From: Halomonas sp. S3-1-1 | GTDB lineage: Bacteria; Pseudomonadota; Gammaproteobacteria; Pseudomonadales; Halomonadaceae | Direction: 5' to 3' | Assembly (NCBI RefSeq): GCF_023757625.1 | Contig: NZ_JALGBZ010000003.1 | Location: 186,001 to 250,000 of the forward strand | DNA length: 64,000 nt | In this document: in pieces, positions 26,444 through 34,647 of the stretch | How the letters are laid out: each line of letters starts with the position of its first letter | Position numbering within the stretch: position 1 is the first letter of the stretch | The notes under the pieces: model-generated | Told to the model about the DNA's origin: nothing | The model's database searches: none | What the model saw: only the letters and a program-made list of their open reading frames with translations | Program-made: the position numbers and the translations under genes

Positions 26444-26905
26444 TTAAATAAATAGTCCCGTTGGCAGCGGAACGTTGAGCTGTTGTGACAGCAGGTAATA
26501 AACCACGACCACGAACAGCGCTGCGAAACCGAGTATCAGCGGCTTGCGATAATTTTCCAGCCACAAGAGCGCTATCGCGAGTATGGCCCCACCAATGACG
26601 AAACCGATCTCCTCGATCCATATAGCGAAAACAAGGCTTCCAACGAATAGAAGGGCAAAACTCAAGACTCTTTTAGTCTTGAACCATCCTGAGTTGGCAA
26701 TCACTAAAGGCGCCCGCTCGCCGGCTAGTAGCTGTTTCAAGATCAGTACCGCGCCGCCTACCGATAAACCGCTTCCAATGAGTGTGGGAAACGTGGAGGG
26801 GCCGACCATTTGGCCCGCCATGGATGGGAAAGTGCGCGCCTGAAAAACAGTCAAGAGGCCAAGGAGGATAAACATAGCGCCGATGACGATATCGTTAGCT
26901 TTCAT
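26444..26905 (-). CDS. tctB: Tripartite tricarboxylate transporter small membrane subunit, TctB family
   Basis: This is the small membrane subunit of the TTT carrier, with 153 residues from ATG 26905 (MKANDIVIGAMFILLG). It has four hydrophobic segments, near the N-terminus, at GSGLSVGGAVLILKQLL, and at two late stretches including LGFAALFVVVVYYLLS. An earlier in-frame start lacks family character. It lies between tctC (53 bases upstream) and tctA. Confidence 0.88.
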   Translation of the reverse strand: MKANDIVIGAMFILLGLLTVFQARTFPSMAGQMVGPSTFPTLIGSGLSVGGAVLILKQLLAGERAPLVIANSGWFKTKRVLSFALLFVGSLVFAIWIEEIGFVIGGAILAIALLWLENYRKPLILGFAALFVVVVYYLLSQQLNVPLPTGLFI

Positions 26906-26958
26906 GTGCGGTAACCTAAAATAAAAGGATACATCGCAAACGATGTACCCTTTATTCA

Positions 26959-27945
26959 CTATTCCACGATGCCCAAGGACTTGAGGGTTTCGCCGATTCT
27001 TTGATCCGAATTCTGCATGAATTCCATGAACTCATCGCCTTCCAGCCACTGTGTTGCGTAGCCCCGGTTCTCCATGAACTCCAGGTAGGCAGGATCGTTT
27101 ACGATATCGCTCATATGCGCTTGTAGTGTGGTAATGATTTCTTCATCCACACCGGCCGGTGCAACCAGGCCGCGCCAGGAACCAAATGACCAGTCGTTCC
27201 CTGTCTCTTCCTCGAAGGTGGGCACCTCTGGCGACGATGTCGAACGCTCAGTATTGAGCAACACTAGAGGCTTGATCAGTCCAGCGTCCATTAGCGCTCG
27301 GCCTTCCGGCATCGAGGCGGTCGCGAAATCCACGCCGCCAGCAGCAAGATCCTGAAGGCCGGGCGCTGCCCCCTCAGAGGGAACCCAAGCCACTTTGTCG
27401 GCCGCGATATCGGAGGCCAGCAGCATTCCGGCTTCTGCAATGTGATTCACGCCCCCTTGGGCCGAGCCGCTTGCCTTGAGTTCACGGTGTTCGGAGGAGC
27501 GAATCGTGCTCAGTAAATCTTCAACGCTGTCATAGTCACTTCGGGAAGAAACGAAAACGGCGACAGGATCGGCGTTATAGAGCCCGATGGGCGAGTAATC
27601 TTGATAGGTGATATCTGTTAGGCCTTGGTAATGCATGCCACCGATTTCCAGCGTGGCCACCCCGATCGTATAACCGTCGGGTGAAGCGTTGGCGATCGCT
27701 GAGTGGCCTATGACGCCTGAGCCACCGGTGCGATTAACCACCGGAAAAGGAACGCCGAAGCTCTCTTCGAGCAATGTTGAAAGCATTCTTGCAGTGGCAT
27801 CGGTGCCGCCACCGGCCCCCCAAGGAACGATCAATGTCACTGGTTTCTCGGGCCAACTGTCAGCGTGCAGCGGCGAAGAGGTCAGCATTACCAGCGATGC
27901 AGCACCCAAAGCGTAACAGCAGCGGCTTTTTATCGAACGAGTCAT
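26959..27945 (-). CDS. tctC: Tripartite tricarboxylate transporter binding protein, TctC/Bug family
   Basis: This is the periplasmic receptor of the TTT carrier. It has 328 residues, with a Sec signal peptide ending about at SSPLHA before DSWPEKPVTL. The Bug-family ligand motifs VPWGAGGGTDATARML and NRTGGSGVIGHSAIA are clear. The ligand is usually a carboxylate held through its carboxyl group by main-chain atoms, so the specificity cannot be predicted. It is the first gene of the tctCBA-gntR unit. A TATGTAAC motif lies in its promoter region at 27982-27989. Confidence 0.92.
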   Translation of the reverse strand: MTRSIKSRCCYALGAASLVMLTSSPLHADSWPEKPVTLIVPWGAGGGTDATARMLSTLLEESFGVPFPVVNRTGGSGVIGHSAIANASPDGYTIGVATLEIGGMHYQGLTDITYQDYSPIGLYNADPVAVFVSSRSDYDSVEDLLSTIRSSEHRELKASGSAQGGVNHIAEAGMLLASDIAADKVAWVPSEGAAPGLQDLAAGGVDFATASMPEGRALMDAGLIKPLVLLNTERSTSSPEVPTFEEETGNDWSFGSWRGLVAPAGVDEEIITTLQAHMSDIVNDPAYLEFMENRGYATQWLEGDEFMEFMQNSDQRIGETLKSLGIVE

Positions 27946-28370
27946 GGCGGCGAGTCCTGTTTTATTATCGAAAGCTTGTTGTATGTAACATATAACACTT
28001 CAATTTAAACGATGTGCCGCGTCAAGGAATATTCCCTTCTGACGTATTAGCAAAAAGTATTAATTTAATATAAGTGTTTGTTAAATTTATATAAAAACTT
28101 GTTTTTTTAATGCGGGTGGGTAATCGGTTTAGCTTTATTCTGCTGATTTTTAGGTTACATACAAAGCGGCATTTATTTCGAATAAAACTTTGATAAAAAG
28201 GCGATAAGAGCTTTCCAGCCATCTTTTTAGTATTACTTTAGTCTTAATTGATTGCTTAAAGAGCAAGTTTGTCTTGACGCACTCTGGAATCATCGTTGTA
28301 TGTTGTATGTAACACGTTACAAGAATCAAGACGTTCGATTGTGAGCCTCGGTTCCAGCTGTGGAGGGACG
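27946..28370. promoter_or_regulatory. AT-rich divergent regulatory region with repeated TATGTAAC motifs
   Basis: These 425 bases separate the diverging tctCBA and TRAP operons. TATGTAAC occurs on the plus strand at 27982 (within the palindrome TATGTAACATA) and at 28307 (within TGTAAC-AC-GTTACA). It occurs on the minus strand at about 28154-28161. The same core lies before the second GntR gene at about 34581. These are likely operators of the two FCD-type GntR proteins. No convincing gene was seen here. Confidence 0.6.
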
Positions 28371-28871
28371 ATGTCCAGGATAATTCGCTTAATTTTTCGT
28401 GCAGTCGACATGGCACTCGTTTTTTTGCTGCTCGGCATGACGGCGATGGTGTTCACCAACGTCATACTGCGCTACGGATTTGGCTCGGGCATCGATGTTT
28501 CGGATGAACTTTCACGCTTTTTTTTCGTATGGCTGATTTTTCTAGGGGCTATCGCCGCCATGCATCGCAACATGCATATCGGTTTCGATTTGGTGCTGTT
28601 GCTGGCACCGCCAGCATTGAGACGAGCCATGCTGGTGATCGCTAATGGTTTAGTGGTCGCGGTTTGTGCTCTGCTTGTGACAGGGGCGGTGCAACAATTC
28701 GATATCAACGCAACGAATATCGCCCCGGTAACGCGTTTGCCGATGATTTGGGTGTTCGGTGCGGTGATTCCCATGGCCGGCATCATTGGTCTGATCGCTG
28801 CATTGAGGATGCTGGGTTATCTGAGCGGACGCCTGAGTTTCGCGCCGCGTGCCGGTGAGGTGGCGTCATGA
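28371..28871 (+). CDS. dctQ: TRAP transporter small membrane subunit DctQ (island TRAP)
   Basis: This is the small membrane subunit of a TRAP carrier, with 166 residues from ATG 28371 behind the ribosome site GGAGGGA. It has four hydrophobic segments and the DctQ marks SDELSRFFFVWLIFLGAIAAM and HIGFDLVLLL. It overlaps dctM by ATGA at 28868. Together with dctM and dctP it forms one carrier transcribed away from tctCBA. Confidence 0.88.
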   Translation: MSRIIRLIFRAVDMALVFLLLGMTAMVFTNVILRYGFGSGIDVSDELSRFFFVWLIFLGAIAAMHRNMHIGFDLVLLLAPPALRRAMLVIANGLVVAVCALLVTGAVQQFDINATNIAPVTRLPMIWVFGAVIPMAGIIGLIAALRMLGYLSGRLSFAPRAGEVAS

Positions 28872-30148
28872 TTTTAGGTATCTTTGTCGCCACTTTGGCA
28901 GCCACTCTTGCCATCGGTGTTCCGGTCGCGTTCGCGCTTCTAATCTGTGCCGCCATGATGGGCTGGGCGCTCGACCTGTTTGATCCGCAAATCATTTCAC
29001 AGCAGTTGGTACTGGGTGCCAATAACTTTTCCTTACTGGCGATCCCGTTCTTTTTACTCGCCGGCGAGCTCATGAATGCCGGCGGTATGTCTAAGCGAAT
29101 CATTGCGTTCGCGATCGCCTTCGTGGGTCATCTACGGGGTGGTTTGGGCATTGTGGCGATATTCGCCGCTATCATCCTCGCGTCGCTGTCCGGCTCCGCC
29201 GCCGCCGATACCGCGGCGTTAATCGCCATCATGCTGCCCATGATGCGGGGCTCGGGCCACGATGAAGCCCGCTCAGTCGGACTCTTGTCGGCAGGCGGTG
29301 TCATTGCGCCGATTATTCCGCCCTCTATCGCCTATATCATCTTCGCAGTTGCCACCAACCTGTCGATCACGAAGCTCTTTCTGGCTGGCATCGTTCCGGG
29401 CGTGCTGATGGGGCTTGCCGCGATGGCAGCGTGGCTCGTAGTGGCGCGCCGCGACAACGTGAAACCGCTGCCACGTCAGGGATGGAAGGATCGCCTGCGC
29501 GAAACCCGGCGCGCGATCTGGTCGCTGGGCATGCCAGTCATCATTCTCGGCGGTATCAGATTCGGCATCGTTACTCCGACGGAAGCGGCGGTCGTCGCCG
29601 CCGTTTACGCCATCTTTATCGGGATGGTGATTCACCGGGAGCTAAGAATCGGTGATCTGTTCGAAGTGTTTCGCAATGCAGCGCTTACCACCGCGGTCGT
29701 TATGTTGCTAGCTGCCGCGGCGCTGGCAACCGCCTGGTTCATCACTATTGCCGACTTGTCAGGAATGGTGCTGGAGCTGGTCGGCCCGTTAGTGGAGTCA
29801 CCGCGTTTGCTGCTGATCGTCATCATGCTGATCGTGCTACTGGTAGGGACCATGCTGGACATGGGTCCAACCATTCTCATCCTGGCACCTGTCTTGTTGC
29901 CGGTCGTTGTCGAGGCCGGGATTGATCCGATCTATTTCGGTGTCATTTTTGTGGTCAATACCGCCATAGGTCTGGTAACGCCGCCCGTCGGTATCGTGCT
30001 CAGCGTGGCCTCTGGGGTATCCGGCGTATCGCTGCACCGGGTGGCCCGTGGAGCAGCGCCTTTCTTGATCGCGCAGGTCATGGTGCTGGTGTTACTGGTC
30101 GCTTTTCCGCAAATCGTACTCTGGCCACTGGAGTGGTTGTCTCGATAA
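28868..30148 (+). CDS. dctM: TRAP transporter large membrane subunit DctM (island TRAP)
   Basis: This is the large membrane subunit that moves the substrate with sodium. It has 426 residues and about twelve hydrophobic segments. Family marks are FFLLAGELMNAGGMSKRI, LSGSAAADTAALIAIMLPMM, the PPSIAYI loop after VIAPII, FGIVTPTEAAVVAAVYA, and LVTPPVGIVL near the end. Its start overlaps the dctQ stop. Confidence 0.93.
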   Translation: MILGIFVATLAATLAIGVPVAFALLICAAMMGWALDLFDPQIISQQLVLGANNFSLLAIPFFLLAGELMNAGGMSKRIIAFAIAFVGHLRGGLGIVAIFAAIILASLSGSAAADTAALIAIMLPMMRGSGHDEARSVGLLSAGGVIAPIIPPSIAYIIFAVATNLSITKLFLAGIVPGVLMGLAAMAAWLVVARRDNVKPLPRQGWKDRLRETRRAIWSLGMPVIILGGIRFGIVTPTEAAVVAAVYAIFIGMVIHRELRIGDLFEVFRNAALTTAVVMLLAAAALATAWFITIADLSGMVLELVGPLVESPRLLLIVIMLIVLLVGTMLDMGPTILILAPVLLPVVVEAGIDPIYFGVIFVVNTAIGLVTPPVGIVLSVASGVSGVSLHRVARGAAPFLIAQVMVLVLLVAFPQIVLWPLEWLSR

Positions 30149-30215
30149 CGCTCGACACAACCTGGAAGTGGTAACTATTTAGCGTGTTAAAACAAACAAT
30201 AAGGAATGATTCATC

Positions 30216-31229
30216 ATGAAAAAAATGACCTTCCTCACTGCTACGGCTCTCACAAGTGTAATAACGCTGACGCCGGCCATGGCACAAGAGTTTGGTAACC
30301 ATACGTTCCGAGTATCGAACGGCGCGGCGCAAGATCACCCGGTCGCCACGGGTATCGATGCCATGTCGTCATGCCTGGAGGAGGGCTCGAATGGCGCGAT
30401 GAAGCTGCGCGCTTTCTATTCTGGCCAGCTCGGTGATGACGCTCAGGCAACACAGTCGGTACGTTCGGGCTCCATCGATATGGTCGTAGCCGGGGCTGAT
30501 GCGCTGGCGGGCATCGAGCCGGCGATGGGCGTCTTCAGCCTGCCCTTTCTGTTCTCCAACTTCGATGAAGTCGACGAGGTCATGACGGGCCCCTACGCCG
30601 ACGATCTGGCTGAAAAAATGGAAGGGCATCAACTGGTGATGCTATCGATCTGGGAGAACGGCTTCCGGCACGCTACCAACTCGGTGCATCCCATCGAGAG
30701 CGTGGCGGATTTCGAGGGGCTGAACATACGTGTGATTCAAAACCCGATCTACCTCGCCACGTTCCGCGCGCTGGGCGCTAACCCCGTGCCCATGTCCTTT
30801 GGCGAAGTCTTCACCGCACTGGAAACAGGTGCCGTCGACGGCATGGAAAACCCGCTGCCGCTGATCCAGTCGCAGCGTTTTTACGAAGTTCAGGATTACG
30901 TCACTCTGACGCAGCACGCCTATTCCCCGCTACCGGTCTTGATGTCAGAGCGAAAGTGGAACGGACTTAACGAAGCCGAGCAGAACCTGGTGCGCGAATG
31001 TGCCGTCGCGGCTCGCGATCCTCAAGTCACGCGCGCCCGTGAAGCTGTAGACGAGGCGCGCACCGCACTGGAGTCCGAAGGCATGGAGTTTACTGAACTC
31101 CGTGAAGAGGCAATGACAGAGCTTCGCGAAACGGTGGCGCCGGTTTACGAAAGCAGTCGTGACGCGCTTGGCGGTGACAACATCGACCGCATGATGGAGC
31201 AGCTCGACAGTATCCGCTCAGACAACTGA
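30216..31229 (+). CDS. dctP: TRAP transporter binding protein DctP (island TRAP)
   Basis: This is the periplasmic receptor of the island TRAP carrier. It has 337 residues, with a Sec signal peptide (LTATALTSVITLTPAMA, then QEFGNHTF). TRAP receptor marks include ENGFRHATNSVHPI, the conserved arginine in GLNIRVIQNP and FTALETGAVDGMENPL. The ligand is unknown. Downstream enzymes (SDR, isocitrate-lyase family, 2-hydroxyacid dehydrogenase) suggest a hydroxylated dicarboxylic acid, which is an inference from context only. Confidence 0.9.
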   Translation: MKKMTFLTATALTSVITLTPAMAQEFGNHTFRVSNGAAQDHPVATGIDAMSSCLEEGSNGAMKLRAFYSGQLGDDAQATQSVRSGSIDMVVAGADALAGIEPAMGVFSLPFLFSNFDEVDEVMTGPYADDLAEKMEGHQLVMLSIWENGFRHATNSVHPIESVADFEGLNIRVIQNPIYLATFRALGANPVPMSFGEVFTALETGAVDGMENPLPLIQSQRFYEVQDYVTLTQHAYSPLPVLMSERKWNGLNEAEQNLVRECAVAARDPQVTRAREAVDEARTALESEGMEFTELREEAMTELRETVAPVYESSRDALGGDNIDRMMEQLDSIRSDN

Positions 31230-31242
31230 TAAAGAGAGAATC

Positions 31243-31947
31243 ATGTCTCGACCCACTGTACTGATTACTGGCGCGGCGGCAGGCATTGGCCGGGCCATCG
31301 CGGTTCGGCTGGTTCAGAGAGGCACGCGCGTTCTTCTGTGGGATGTCTCGGCGCACGCCTTGGAGCAGACACGCAGCGAGCTCGGCGACCTGGCCCGAAC
31401 GGACGTCGTCGATATCGCCGACGAAAATGCCATTGCATCGGCGGATCTGACCACGTGGCGTCCGACACATCTAGTTAATAACGCCGGTATTCTTGGTCAA
31501 AAGCGCAGCTGGCTCAATCTGGAGGCTACTGAGATCGAGCGCTTGCTACGCATCAACGTGACTGGCCCGATGCTGGTCACCAAAGCCTTTCTGAACGCGC
31601 GCACGCCTGAGGCGCCCGGGGCGATCGTCAACATGGCGTCTATTGCGGGTGAAAACGGCGGCGCGCCGGGGTTTGCTGCTTACGGTGCTTCAAAGGGTGC
31701 CTTGTTAGCGCTAACGCGCGCGATGGCTCGCGATCTGGCCCCAGAGCTTCGGGTCAACGCCCTGGCGCCCGGCATCATTCAAACCGCCATGCAGACCGGC
31801 GCGCCCGGAGGGGCGGCGAGCGCCGAGGCTATCCCGCTCGGCCGGCCGGGTAGCGCCGAGGAAGTGGCCGGTGCCGCTGAATGGCTGCTGCTGGATGCGC
31901 CTTATACCTCTGGCGAAGTGCTACGCGTCGCCGGCGGGCGGCGCTAA
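31243..31947 (+). CDS. Short-chain dehydrogenase/reductase
   Basis: This NAD(P)-dependent SDR has 234 residues. The cofactor motif is TGAAAGIGRAI (TGxxxGIG), the NNAG motif is VNNAGILG, and the catalytic Ser, Tyr and Lys lie in NMASIAG and AAYGASKGAL. It starts 13 bases after dctP, so it belongs to the TRAP operon and probably oxidises a hydroxyl group of the imported compound. The substrate cannot be read from the sequence. A GAGAGA ribosome site precedes the ATG. Confidence 0.88.
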   Translation: MSRPTVLITGAAAGIGRAIAVRLVQRGTRVLLWDVSAHALEQTRSELGDLARTDVVDIADENAIASADLTTWRPTHLVNNAGILGQKRSWLNLEATEIERLLRINVTGPMLVTKAFLNARTPEAPGAIVNMASIAGENGGAPGFAAYGASKGALLALTRAMARDLAPELRVNALAPGIIQTAMQTGAPGGAASAEAIPLGRPGSAEEVAGAAEWLLLDAPYTSGEVLRVAGGRR

Positions 31948-31981
31948 CACCCTCATAACTTACATTACTCAAAGGTGCTCA

Positions 31982-32866
31982 ATGACTGACACACGGCCCA
32001 CTACCCAAGCCTCTCTTCTCCGATCCCTAATTGCCAAGGGTGGTATCGTCGCCGCCCCCGGTGCCCCCGACTCGCTATCGGCACGGCTGGTAGAGCGTGC
32101 CGGCTTTCCCGCTATCTACATGACAGGCTTTGGCGCCACCGCCAGTCGGCTAGGCATGCCGGATATTGGGCTCTTATCTCAGACAGAGATGACCGAGCAC
32201 GCTCGCAACATGGTGCGCGCGGTCAATATCCCGGTCATTGCCGATGCCGATACCGGCTACGGTGGTCCCAACAATATCTATCGTACCGTGCAGGAGTACC
32301 TGCAGGCCGGCGTTGCCGCGATTCATCTGGAGGATCAGGAAGCCCCCAAGCGTTGCGGTCAGCGTGCTGGAGTTCGCTTGATTGATGCCGAAGCCAACGC
32401 TCGTCGTTTGAAAGGTGCCATTGCTGCTCGAGGCAATCAGGACATGCTGATCATCGGACGCACCGATGCGATGCCCGCTGCTGGCCCTGAAGAGGCGATA
32501 CGCCGCGCCAAAATGTATCAGGATGCTGGCGTCGATCTGGTATTCGTCGATGGTATCAAGACCATCGCTGAAATCGAGGCGGTGGCCAAAGCGGTCGAAG
32601 GCCCCAAGGTAGTATCGATCGTCGATGGCAACGAAACCGTCAAGCTCGACCGATCCACGCTGCAGGAGATGGGCTTTTCGGTCGTGTTCTACGCGGTCAC
32701 GCTGCTCTTTACCGCTAGCAAGGCCATGGAAAATGCGCTGGTTCGTCTTCGCGATGACGGCACACCTGCCCATGTCGGCGACCAGCATAACTACAGCCAG
32801 TTCACCGATATCGTCAATCAGGATTTCTTCAATGAGTTTGACGATCAGTATGGAGCGCGTTCATGA
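31982..32866 (+). CDS. Isocitrate lyase / PEP mutase superfamily enzyme
   Basis: This enzyme has 294 residues from ATG 31982, with AAGGTG as ribosome site. The family includes methylisocitrate, dimethylmalate and oxaloacetate lyases, which cleave or form C-C bonds next to a carboxylate. The metal site is DADTGYGG (Asp88 and Asp90) with HLEDQ after it. The active-site loop reads PKRCGQRAG, with the catalytic Cys125 kept but Gln in place of the usual His of K(K/R)CGH. That change argues against ordinary methylisocitrate lyase. Its stop overlaps the next gene (ATGA), so the two enzymes are translationally coupled and probably act in sequence. Confidence 0.85.
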   Translation: MTDTRPTTQASLLRSLIAKGGIVAAPGAPDSLSARLVERAGFPAIYMTGFGATASRLGMPDIGLLSQTEMTEHARNMVRAVNIPVIADADTGYGGPNNIYRTVQEYLQAGVAAIHLEDQEAPKRCGQRAGVRLIDAEANARRLKGAIAARGNQDMLIIGRTDAMPAAGPEEAIRRAKMYQDAGVDLVFVDGIKTIAEIEAVAKAVEGPKVVSIVDGNETVKLDRSTLQEMGFSVVFYAVTLLFTASKAMENALVRLRDDGTPAHVGDQHNYSQFTDIVNQDFFNEFDDQYGARS

Positions 32867-33840
32867 GTCCCAAAATCGTCGTCACCGATTTCGAATTTCC
32901 CGATCTGGCACCAGAGCGGGCAGTCATCGAAGCTGCGGGTTTCGAGCTAGTAGAAGCCCAGTGCAAGACCGAAGCCGAGGCTATTGCCGCCTGCGCCGAT
33001 GCGGACGCCATCATTAACCAGTACTGTCAACTTACGGCGAACGTGATCGATAAGCTGGAGCGCTGCCAGGTAATCTCGCGCTATGGAATCGGGCTCAACA
33101 CCATTGACGTGCCGCGTGCAACCGAGGCCGGCATTTATGTCGCGAATGTACCTGACGGCTCGCTCGAGGAAGTCTCGGATCATGCCATTGCACTGATGAT
33201 GGCACTGAAAAGAGGCATTGGGCTTTACGACCGCGCTCTCAGAGCGGGCAGTTGGGACTATACCGCCGCAAAGCCGCTGACGCGTCTTCGTGGCCAAACC
33301 CTGGGGTTTTTGAGTTTTGGCCAAATCGCTCAGCGCATGGCACGAAAGATGGCTGGATTCGGTCTACGTATGATCGCCCATGACCCCTATGCTAATGAAG
33401 CCGTGGCGAAAGAGGCCGGCGTCGAGCTCGTGTCCTACGAAGCACTGATCGCCGAGTCGGATATCTTATCCGTACACGTGCCGCTGACGGACGAGACCCG
33501 GCATATGGTTTCCCATGAGCAGTTTGCAGCCATGAAGTCCACTGCCTTGATTCTCAACACTGCGCGTGGTCCGGTCATTGACGAAGAGGCGCTGATACGG
33601 GCATTGAAAGAGGGTCAGATCGCCGGTGCCGGGCTGGATGTATTCGAAGTTGAGCCCATCGGTGCCGACCACCCCTTGCTATCACTACCTAACGTCATCG
33701 CAAGCCCTCACTGCGCCTGGTATTCCGAAGGAAGCGAGTTTGAAATTCGCTCGAAAACCGCTCAGAACGTCGTCGATGTTTTGCAGGGCCGTGAACCCAC
33801 TTATTTGGCCAATCCCGACGTGCGAGATATCAAACGTTAA
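32863..33840 (+). CDS. D-isomer-specific 2-hydroxyacid dehydrogenase (CtBP-like)
   Basis: This dehydrogenase of 325 residues interconverts a 2-hydroxyacid and a 2-oxoacid with NAD. The catalytic Arg, Glu and His lie in NTARGPVIDEEAL, GLDVFEVEP and SPHCAWYSEGS. The last motif and the opening VTDFEFPDLAPER are typical of the branch annotated as C-terminal binding protein. The nucleotide-binding loop is LGFLSFGQIAQRMA, with Ser-Phe-Gly where GxGxxG is usual. It is the end of the TRAP-SDR-lyase operon and converges on gntR copy 2, overlapping it by four bases. Confidence 0.88.
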   Translation: MSPKIVVTDFEFPDLAPERAVIEAAGFELVEAQCKTEAEAIAACADADAIINQYCQLTANVIDKLERCQVISRYGIGLNTIDVPRATEAGIYVANVPDGSLEEVSDHAIALMMALKRGIGLYDRALRAGSWDYTAAKPLTRLRGQTLGFLSFGQIAQRMARKMAGFGLRMIAHDPYANEAVAKEAGVELVSYEALIAESDILSVHVPLTDETRHMVSHEQFAAMKSTALILNTARGPVIDEEALIRALKEGQIAGAGLDVFEVEPIGADHPLLSLPNVIASPHCAWYSEGSEFEIRSKTAQNVVDVLQGREPTYLANPDVRDIKR

Positions 33841-34541
33841 CGATCGGGCTTTTGATAAACGCCGCCGCTGTCGGGTTCGGATAGGCGTTCCACGGCAACG
33901 GCCTGGGTTCGATGAATGTGCGTTTTTAGCACCTTCTCGAACCGGGCCATGTCGTTTTTTTTCAGCGCATCGATGATCTCGCCGTGTTCGTCATAGCTGG
34001 CTTCACGTCGCTCTTTCTTTGCTGCTGTTAGCACGGTGCGAATAGTCGCCAGCCGCGCTTCGACCAGCAGATAGGCATCCTGGACAAGAGCGTTGGAGCA
34101 GTGTTCGAAAAAGGCCTTGTGAAAGGCCGTATCGAGGGCGGCATAGCGTCGGGTATCGCCGTTTTTGTGAGCGCTGGCCATTTCATCGAACAGCGCCTTT
34201 AGCGCTTCGAGCAGTGCCTCGCGACTGCCTCGCATCGCAAGCGTGCAGGCCTCGCGCTCCAGCATTTCGCGATATTCGCAAAGCTGACCTATGTCCAGAA
34301 TGGTGGGATTGAAGACGAAGCTTCCGCGCTTGGGACGAATCTCGACCAGGCCGGTGAACTGAAGCGCGTTGAGGGCATCGCGTACCGGGGAGCGGCTCAC
34401 ATCGAAGGTTTCGGCAAGCGACTCCTCGGAGATTTTCTCGCCCAGTGTGAACTCCCCGGAAACGATGGCCTCACGAATCCTCTCGGTGACAAGCGTTGCC
34501 AGCGACTGGGGACGTTGAATTTTGAGCGACCTAGACGACAT
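33837..34541 (-). CDS. GntR-family regulator, FCD type, copy 2
   Basis: This protein has 234 residues from ATG 34541 (MSSRSLKIQRP). The winged helix has LAETFDVSRSPVRDALNALQ and then RPKRGSFVFNP. The FCD domain has LDTAFHKAFFEHCSN and DEHGEIIDALKKND. It resembles the regulator at 24173-24853 along its whole length, including the tail THIHRTQ against THIMRTQ, so the two arose by duplication or respond to related ligands. It probably controls the TRAP operon or the diverging SDR gene. TATGTAAC at about 34581 lies in its promoter region. Confidence 0.87.
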   Translation of the reverse strand: MSSRSLKIQRPQSLATLVTERIREAIVSGEFTLGEKISEESLAETFDVSRSPVRDALNALQFTGLVEIRPKRGSFVFNPTILDIGQLCEYREMLEREACTLAMRGSREALLEALKALFDEMASAHKNGDTRRYAALDTAFHKAFFEHCSNALVQDAYLLVEARLATIRTVLTAAKKERREASYDEHGEIIDALKKNDMARFEKVLKTHIHRTQAVAVERLSEPDSGGVYQKPDR

Positions 34542-34647
34542 GGAGATTCCATACAAGTAAAACGAGTTGGATGCACCGAGTATGTAACGTACCACACACA
34601 GCCGACCTGCCTATAGCGGTGTCGCTTTAAACGGGTAAGCGTTCCAC

